A stretch of 64,000 nt of DNA from Zingiber officinale (lineage: Eukaryota; Streptophyta; Magnoliopsida; Zingiberales; Zingiberaceae), in assembly GCF_018446385.1 (NCBI RefSeq), contig NC_055987.1, forward strand, positions 81,277,418 through 81,341,417, given 5' to 3'. Made by a program: the position numbers and the translations under genes. The notes below the pieces were generated by a model that had not been told where the DNA came from, searched no databases, and saw only the letters and a program-made list of their open reading frames with translations. Below are positions 56,907-64,000 of this stretch, one piece after another. The stretch's first letter is position 1, and every line of letters starts with the position of its first letter.

Positions 56907-59900
56907 TGTAACGCCCCGCCCCTCCTGCTAAGGCGACGGGGGTTACTTACACATACATAAACATACCTACTTGCTACAGCGGAAGTCTTATTTATAGAAA
57001 TTAAAAACTTTTCTTTTCTTTAAAATCAACATGACTAATCACCTGGACATATAACACCACATAGCATACTTAACATGATTTTTAAGTCATAATGCTCAAA
57101 CACAAAATTAAATGTCATGGAGTCATAAAGCAGTAACATAACTAGGCATAGTTCTTATTAAACAAAAGCAGGTCTTTCTCCTTTAGCCAACACTACCACA
57201 CACATCCTTCTAGCCCCTCCTGCTGCTCCCCTAGTTCATCCATTCCTTGCCTTTATCTGTGGTACAAGAAAGTAAGCTGTGAGCACTCATGGCTTAGTAA
57301 GTTCCTTTCCTGCTCACAAAAAACCGTATAACATATCAAAATCACAAGACATAACACATGGAGGCAATTCATTATATCATGCAGCATATCATGGCATATC
57401 ATAACATAAGCGTAAGGTATCATGGCATAACATAACATAATCATCAATTGCACCCTAACTTATCATAACATCATCATAATATCATGGCATAATCATATGG
57501 TATATGCAAGGCGAATTCCTAAACATGTATCATGAAAACATATGCAATATGTCCTTTGAAAACTTATAATATACATACTTAAACATAATCTTAACATGAT
57601 TAGGGCCCCGGCTTGTACCACATACATAAATGCGCGCGTCCTATGTAGGTCCAAGGTAGCAAGTCTTGAACCCTACAAGGCATACATACTAGGCCTGTTT
57701 CTTAGTCCATAGACCTAGGGGCACTTAGGAGTCCATCCCTAACGAGGCCCGTTTCTTAGTCCATCGACCCCGGGGCGCTTATGGAGCCCACCCTTGGTAC
57801 AAGCCATACATAAAGTAAAATATCATGTTTTTACATATCATGCTTCTTATCTTTTCTTGTACATCGTGTCACTTATCATATCATACCATATAGACTTTTG
57901 GGCACACAGCACATCATAATGGTATGTAAAGATTTGGGCACACGACACATCATATGTTTTATGCATAAATTGGGCACACAGCACATCATATATTTCATGC
58001 ATAAATTTGCACATAGCTTCATCATAAATAATACACACCATAGCATAAGGATTTCCATCATGTATAGATCATAAGTGTGCATAATTAAACATAGAAGCAT
58101 AGAAATCTCAAAATCATGGCATATAAGATACATGGAAAATATAATTCGATCTCTAACCCTAATGTCTTTTAGTGGCCGAACCATATAGGTTGGGTTTTTG
58201 GTAAAACTTCATCCCAACATGTGAACCCTAAGTAAGCATCATTTCTTATACCATAAGAACTATCATGAGCAAGTTTAGGTAGAGTTCTAGGTTACTTAAA
58301 CTTACAACTTATCATGGCCGAAACTTATCATGCATACATTGGGTTAAAAACTATCATTCAAGCTTGTGAACCCTATACAACCTTCATAGCAAACATTTCA
58401 AGGAATAACATGAGCATGGTTTAGTTAGGTTCTAGGTTTCCTAAGTCCTACATCATGTAATGGCCGAATGTTATAGGACTAAAAACTTAGGTTCAAGTGT
58501 CCTAAAAGCATGAGAACCTTAAACAACATTCATAACAAATATATCAAGGAATAACATGAGCATAGTTGAGTTAGGTTCTAAGTTTCCTAAGCCCTAAATC
58601 ATGAAGTGGCCGAAACTTGTAGGGCTTGATATTAGGGTTCAAGTGCCCTAAAAATATGAGAACCTTAAGCAACTTTCATAGCAAATATATCAAGGAATAA
58701 CATGAGCATGGTTGAGTTAGGTTCTAAGTTTCCTAAGTCCTAAATCATGAAGTGGCCGAATGTTATAGAGCTAAAAACTTAGGTTCAAGTGTCCTAAAAG
58801 CATGAGAACCTTAAACAACTTTCATAACAAATATATCAAGGAATAACATGAGCATAGTTGAGTTAGGTTCTAAGTTTCCTAAGCCCTAAATCATGAAGTG
58901 GCCGAATGTTATAGAGCTAAAAACTTAGGTTCAAGTGTCCTAAAAGCATGAGAACCTTAAACAACTTTCATAACAAATATATCAAGGAATAACATGAGCA
59001 TAGTTGAGTTAGGTTTTAAGTTTCCTAAGCCCTAAATCATGAAGTAGCCGAATGATATAGAGCATGAATTTAATTTCCATACAACAATAAACATAAGCAC
59101 ATTAGATTAGCTACATAACATTTCATCAAGGAGATCATGAGCATCTTAAATTTGCTTTAAATTCTCCTAGGCTTTAAAAATCCAAACCTAACCGAACCTT
59201 CATGGACATGGAATAGAGTTTAACTTAACATATAATCATGGGCATATCATAATAGTTTCATATCTTCTCTTAAGGAGATCTTGGCATACTTAGTTTTAAA
59301 TTAAAGCTCTCCTAGGCCCTTAGTTCTACCATGGCCGAATACTCATGAATCTAAGTTCTACCAAATATTTTAACATAGATAAATCCTTACCATAAAATAC
59401 ATGCTACAAGAGAAATATCAAGCATATTAATTTTAGGTCCTTTCATTCTCTAGATCCTTCCTTTGGTCTTATCTTGGTTAGAATTTCTTCATGATGTTTT
59501 CTTAGCTTTTTATGTGACTGAATCTTCATAGAAAAATAAGAGCTATTGTACCACAGGTGAGGAGAACTTACATCCTTTCGCTTGTGGTTTTCCTTAGAGA
59601 GAAAAATGTTCTAGGTGATAAGGAAGGTGGAAGCTTCTTCTTCTTGTACCTCCTTTTGTTTCCTTTGCTTGTAAGGGCTAGAACTTGAAGGTTTCTTCTT
59701 GGAAATTAGCTTTCTTGGAGAAGAACTTAACTTAGAAATTGGTATGAGGAGAGGAAAGTGGTTTCTTGGTTCGGTGAGAATGAAGAAGGGAGGAGGAAGA
59801 AGAAAATGAATTAAATCCTTTGTTTTTTCTTCTCTAACCCTATTTATCCCTTTGCCAAATGAAACATGTCCCCATTCACTCCCTCAACTCCTCTTTTCCC

Positions 59901-60288
59901 CCACTCTTTTAATTCCCACGAAAATAGAGAGAGGGAGGGGAGTAGACAATCCCTCTTTTGCTTGCTTCCTTTTCTTAACCAAGAGGGAAAAGAAGGTAAG
60001 CAACTTGGTTTTCTCTTGTTCTTTTTGCTTAGTTTTCTTTTCTCCTTTAACTACATTTTTCATTCCTTTCTATCCAATTACTTCTCCTTATCCTAATGGT
60101 TATCTTTCATCAATTTATCTCCATCAAGTGTGGGAGGTTCAAGGTTCAATCCTTGACCTCACCTCTTCTTATTCTAGATTTTCTTTTGTTTTTTTTTTTC
60201 ATTTTCCTTTTTCTCTTATTCTTTTTATTTCTATGCTCTAAGGAAAATAATATTCATATATCTATCTTATAATTTCGTGGGTGTTACA
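56907..60288 (-). repeat. 3' LTR of Tekay-type element
   Basis: Plus strand TGTAACGCCCCGCCCC...CGTGGGTGTTACA. Contains 146-bp tandem repeats (58440-59060). The open frames at 57253-58184 and 59852-60241 lie in it and are not genes. Confidence 0.92.
58440..59060 (-). repeat. 146-bp tandem repeat in Tekay-type LTR
   Basis: About four units; taaatcatgaagtggccgaa recurs at 58741, 58887 and 59033 (last copy tagccgaa), period 146 bp, with older copies upstream to 58200. Each carries tggccgaa, the complement of ttcggcca in the 154-bp units at 16870. Confidence 0.85.
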
Positions 60289-60337
60289 GTACCCCATACC
60301 TCATAAAAAGTTCGTCCTCGAACTTGGAATAGCGATG

Positions 60338-62026
60338 TCAGGTTGTACCGGACTTCCGGCTGAGTGCATTGGCCACCTTGTTCGCTTTCCCGAGATGATA
60401 AAAGATTTCGCAATCGTAATCCTTGACTAGCTCGAGCCATCTGCGTTGTCTCATATTTAGGTCTTTTTGCATGAAGAAATATTTCAGACTCTGGTTGTCT
60501 GTATAAATCCTGCACGGGGCTCCATATAAATAATGCCTCCATGTTTTCAGAGCGAAGACTACCGCTGCTAGTTCCAGATCGTGAATAGGGTAACTTCTTT
60601 CGTGCTCTTTGAGTTGTCTGGAGGCATAGGCGATGACTTTGCCATCTTGCATGAGTACAGCTCCCAATCCTAATAAGGAAGCATCACTATACATATCAAA
60701 GCCTTTGTTGCTTTCTGGAAGAGTAAGGATCGGGGCACTGGTCAGCCTCCGTTTTAGTTCTGTTAAACTCTTCTCACATTCATCTGTCCATTCATACTTT
60801 TTATTTTTCTTGGTGAGATTCGTCATGGGGGCTTCGATTTTGGAGAAATCTTCTACGAACTTCCTGTAGTAGCCTGCTAATCCCAGAAAACTTCTGATTT
60901 CGCTGGCATTCTTCGGTCTGTTCCAGTTACTTACGGCTTCAATCTTGCTTGGATCTACCATAACTCCATCTTTGGAGATGACATGACCCAAGAATATTAC
61001 TTGATCTAGCCAGAACTCGCACTTGGAAAACTTTGCATACAGTTGTTTCTCTCGGAGGATCCGCAGTACAATATTCAGATGTTCGGCATGTTCTTCTTGG
61101 GTTCTTGAATAGATGAGGATATCGTCAATGAAGACGATCACACATTTATCGAGATATGCCGTAAATACCCGATTCATCAAGTCCATGAACACAGCAGGGG
61201 CATTGGTCACTCCGAAGGGCATAACCACGAACTCATAGTGTCAGTATCTTGTTCGAAAGGCTGTCTTTGGTATATCATCTTGTTTCACTTTCACTTGATG
61301 ATAGCCGGAGCTTAGATAAATCTTTGAGAAGACAGTTGCTCCCTTCAATTGGTCGAACAGATCGTCGATCCGCAGAAGGGGGTATCTGTTTTTGATCGTC
61401 GCGTTGTTTAATGCTTGGTAATCTATACACATTCGTATAGATCCATCCTTCTTTTTCACAAACAGTACTGGAGCTCCCCACGGAGAGTGACTGGGGCGAA
61501 TAAGTCACTTGTCGAGCAACTCCCGTATCTATTCTTGAAGTTCCTTCAACTCAGTGGGTGTCATCCGGTAAGGTGCTTTAGAAATCGGTTTAGTACCCGG
61601 AACCACTTCAATCGTAAATTCTATTTCCCTGTCGGGTGATAATCCCGGTAGTTCATCAGGAAATACTTCCAGATAGTTGCATACTACCCTGACTTCTTCT
61701 AGCTTCTGGCTTCCGGTTTGTTTTGTATCAACTACGTGTGCTAGAAATCCAGTACATCCTTTGTCCAACATACTCTGTGCCTCTATAGCTGATAAGAATC
61801 TTTCAGGTTCTTTCCCAGATTCCCCAATAAATTCAAACATCGGCTCAGCTTCAGGTCGGAAGACTACTTTCCTGTTACAGCACTCGATTGAGGCGTCGTA
61901 CTTGCCCAAGAAATCCATGCCCAGTATAATGTCATAATCCCGCATGTCAAGTACTATCAGATCGCAGTAGAGTTCTCTGTCTGCGATTCGGAGAGGTACG
62001 GCCCGCAGCATACGATCCGATGGCAT
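60338..62026 (-). pseudogene. Tekay-type protease end, reverse transcriptase and RNase H (stops; no integrase)
   Basis: One frame on the minus strand, broken by in-frame stops at about 61526, 61502 and 61238. It covers the protease C-terminal half (LIVLDMRDYDIILGMDFLGK), the RT entry (VVPGTKPISKAPYRMTPTEL), RT fingers and palm ([39 protein letters not shown], catalytic [11 protein letters not shown] near 61110), thumb and connection ([20 protein letters not shown]) and RNase H ([37 protein letters not shown]). After ALSRKSGTT (about 60345) the sequence passes straight to the polypurine tract; the integrase zinc finger, core and chromodomain expected over some 1.3-1.5 kb are absent. Confidence 0.9.
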
Positions 62027-62028
62027 AA

Positions 62029-63369
62029 CTTCCCCAGATGGTAGGGTTGTTAGGAACGTGATATTATTGTCTGGGGCGGTATGTCTAATCTCTTGGTAAA
62101 TGATGCTGAGACGAACAAGTGTGTCGCCCCCGTATCAAACAATACTAAAGCATACTGACTGAAAATAGGTAGCTGACCTGTAACGACAGTAGAGGCGCTT
62201 GCCACATCCTCCTTAGTAAGCGAGAAAACCGTGGCGTTCGTTGTAGTTGGTGGAGCTTCCAATCTCCCTTGGCTGATCAGTGTTCCTTTAATAGCAGTTT
62301 GCATCTGATGTAGTTGTGAGGGGGTATTCCTGTTTTGGTTGTTCTGCTGGGTTGGTGCCTGAAACTGGTTGGTGCAGTCTCTGGCAAGATGTCCTTCTCC
62401 TCTGCAACTATAGCACCTTCTGGTACCCTTATGACATACTCCGGAATGCAGCTTTCCATAAATAGTGCACTGGGGGTACTTCGGTTGCTTATTCATTGAG
62501 CCACCTTTTGCATTGTCCCATTGTTTCCTTTTTCCAGTGGGGGTCCCTTTCCAGTTTGTCTTATTACTTGAGGATTTCTGTCCTTCTGTTCGGACCTGAC
62601 TCTTATTTCCGTTCATTACATTCTAATAATGTTCTGTGATGAGGGCACTGCTGACCAATTCCTCAGTAGTCTGAGGTCTATTAACTTCGCCGGCCGCGTT
62701 CAGTGCTATTTCGGGTCGAAGCATTTTTAACATCAGTCTGACCCTTTCTCTTTCTGTGCGAACCAATTCTGGACATAGGCGTGCCAAACGGTTGAAGCGT
62801 TTTACTGCTTCGTTTACTGATAGGTCACCTTGCCGAAACTCAGTGAACTCGTCATAGTGTCGGTTTGTCACTTGCATATGGAAGAACTCCTCGAAGAACT
62901 CTGTCTCGAAGTCCGTCCAGTTCATCAAATTAACCTGTCTCTTTGTTTTCACTCTTTCCCACAACATTCTCGCGTCTCCGGAAAAGCAGAAAGATACGCA
63001 CTTGATCTTCTCCGATTCGGGCCAGTCCAGTAGCTCCACTATGCTTTCTATTGTCTTGAACCAGGCCTGGGCATCCCATGGCTCGCAAGTACCCGAGAAG
63101 TTTTCCGACTTCAGCCTCAGTCACTGTATCAAGTAGGTTTCCTGTCGAGCCACTAGGGCAGGGGCAACCGGTGGTACTGGTGCAACTATTGGCACGACGG
63201 GCACCGCATTCTGATTTACTGGTGGGGTGGTAGGAGTTCCTTGTTGACCCATTAGCGTAGTGATCAGCTATAGTTGCTCTGTGATTTGACGCTGGAGATC
63301 GGTGACTACTTGGGTCAGATTTGGTGGAGTCGGTGTCTCGTCTGCTCGGGTAGTACGTCTCCTAGCCAT
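62029..63369 (-). pseudogene. Tekay-type gag and protease active-site half (broken)
   Basis: Minus strand from ATG at 63369 (MARRRTTRADETPTPPNLTQ). A Pro/Val-rich N-terminal region with a stop near 63270 and another near 63120 leads to the retrotransposon gag domain (63039-62623: SFCFSGDARMLWERVKTKRQ, WTDFETEFFEEFFH, RFNRLARLCPELVRTERERV). A stop follows, then the basic linker and zinc knuckle CYSCRGEGHLARDC near 62400, and the protease active site LVLFDTGATHLFVSASFTKR near 62140 with Asp present. A frameshift near 62040 separates it from the pol frame. Confidence 0.9.
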
Positions 63370-63624
63370 GCTTATCTTCATTAAATAACAATAAATTGTC
63401 GTTATTCCTATTCGGTTGCCAAAAAGGTTAGTACTATTCCTATCCTACCATCATGCATACCTAAACTAAATAACGAAAAAGAATAAATAAACATGCATAA
63501 TATTAAAGCATCATAAAACAGACAACAAAAGTTAAATTAAGCATATAGATTCTTACTTGGAGCGGCAGGATGGAGGCTTGACATGTGTGTAGTGATTTGA
63601 CTAAACTTGGCTCTGATACCAAAC

Positions 63625-64000
63625 TGTAACGCCGCGCCCCTCCTGCTAAGGCGACGGGGGTTACTTACACATACATAAACATACCTACTTGCTACAGCGG
63701 AAGTCTTATTTATAGAAATTAAAAACTTTTCTTTTCTTTAAAATCAACATGACTAATCACCTGGACATATAACACCACATAGCATACTTAACATGATTTT
63801 TAAGTCATAATGCTCAAACACAAAATTAAATGTCATGGAGTCATAAAGCAGTAACATAACTAGGCATAGTTCTTATTAAACAAAAGCAGGTCTTTCTCCT
63901 TTAGCCAACACTACCACACACATCCTTCTAGCCCCTCCTGCTGCTCCCCTAGTTCATCCATTCCTTGCCTTCATCTTTGGTACAAGAAAGTAAGCTGTGA
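63625..64000 (-). repeat. 5' LTR of Tekay-type element, partial
   Basis: Plus strand TGTAACGCCGCGCCCC..., nearly identical to 56907-57282; runs off the window. Confidence 0.93.

Larger units (their letters stand above)
56907..64000 (-). mobile_element. Tekay/Del-type Ty3/gypsy element, minus strand, right end outside window
   Basis: 3' LTR 56907-60288 (3382 bp), internal 60289-63624, 5' LTR from 63625 to beyond 64000. The iMet primer site is at 63609-63621 (minus TGGTATCAGAGCC) and the polypurine tract near 60289-60312. Gag, protease, reverse transcriptase and RNase H are present in gypsy order, but integrase and chromodomain are missing. The first 376 bases of the 5' LTR are almost identical to the 3' LTR (one clear change, gccccgcc to gccgcgcc), indicating a recent insertion. 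Confidence 0.92.

Noticed and set aside
59852-60241. ORF of 129 codons with a hydrophobic C-terminus
   Set aside because: Lies in the Tekay-type LTR, is T/C-rich low complexity and has no conserved domain.

Overview
The window is plant nuclear DNA made almost wholly of nested transposable elements. The evidence is long LTR retrotransposons of the Athila, Tat, Tekay/Del and long-LTR copia types, a CACTA transposon carrying intron-containing fragments of plant ABCB and RPS14 genes, Tourist- and Stowaway-like MITEs and a tRNA-derived SINE. A large-genome angiosperm is certain. A monocot of the ginger order is my guess from the look of one copia LTR (1889-2737) and is weak. I see no intact host gene, rRNA gene, CRISPR array or bacterial feature.

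Left block (1-14970). A minus-strand copia element (gag remnant 909-1888, iMet-type primer site, 5' LTR 1889-2737 resuming at 14901-14970) was entered by an Athila-type element (2738-14895) with a perfect ACAGG target duplication. That insertion is now LTR-internal-LTR-partial internal-partial LTR. It keeps gag, a protease with a changed active site and the Athila-specific ORF, and has no reverse transcriptase or integrase. Its ORF is split by a solo copia LTR (7710-9560, duplication GGGGA).

Middle block (14971-35346). A Tourist-like MITE (15394-16028), a 3.5-kb solo Tekay-like LTR (16242-19742), a minus-strand SINE with 18-bp duplications, a Stowaway-like foldback and a CACTA transposon (21655-35343, duplication TTT). 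The CACTA carries pieces of RPS14 (uS11) and an ABCB6/ABCB20-like transporter, and was later split by a complete minus-strand copia element (25923-35088, duplication AAAAC).

Right block (36071-64000). A minus-strand Tat-lineage Ty3/gypsy element (3' LTR 36071-37838, gag-protease 44340-46149, 5' LTR from 46199) has a 73-bp minisatellite where pol should be. An antisense gene-like unit (TATA, 164-codon coiled-coil ORF, poly(A) signal) lies in its 3' internal region. Four later insertions sit in it: a solo copia LTR (38931-40907, ATGGC), a solo Tekay-type LTR (40981-43267, ACTGA), a complete plus-strand copia element (46533-55716, AAAGC) and a minus-strand Tekay/Del-type element (56907 to beyond the window) lacking integrase.

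Together the elements form a datable stack rather than a pathway. Every retrotransposon coding region carries stops or frameshifts, so any current movement would depend on enzymes supplied elsewhere. The best candidates for new biology are the antisense ORF of the Tat element, the two-gene capture by the CACTA, and the pol-less Athila with its filler-DNA junction.
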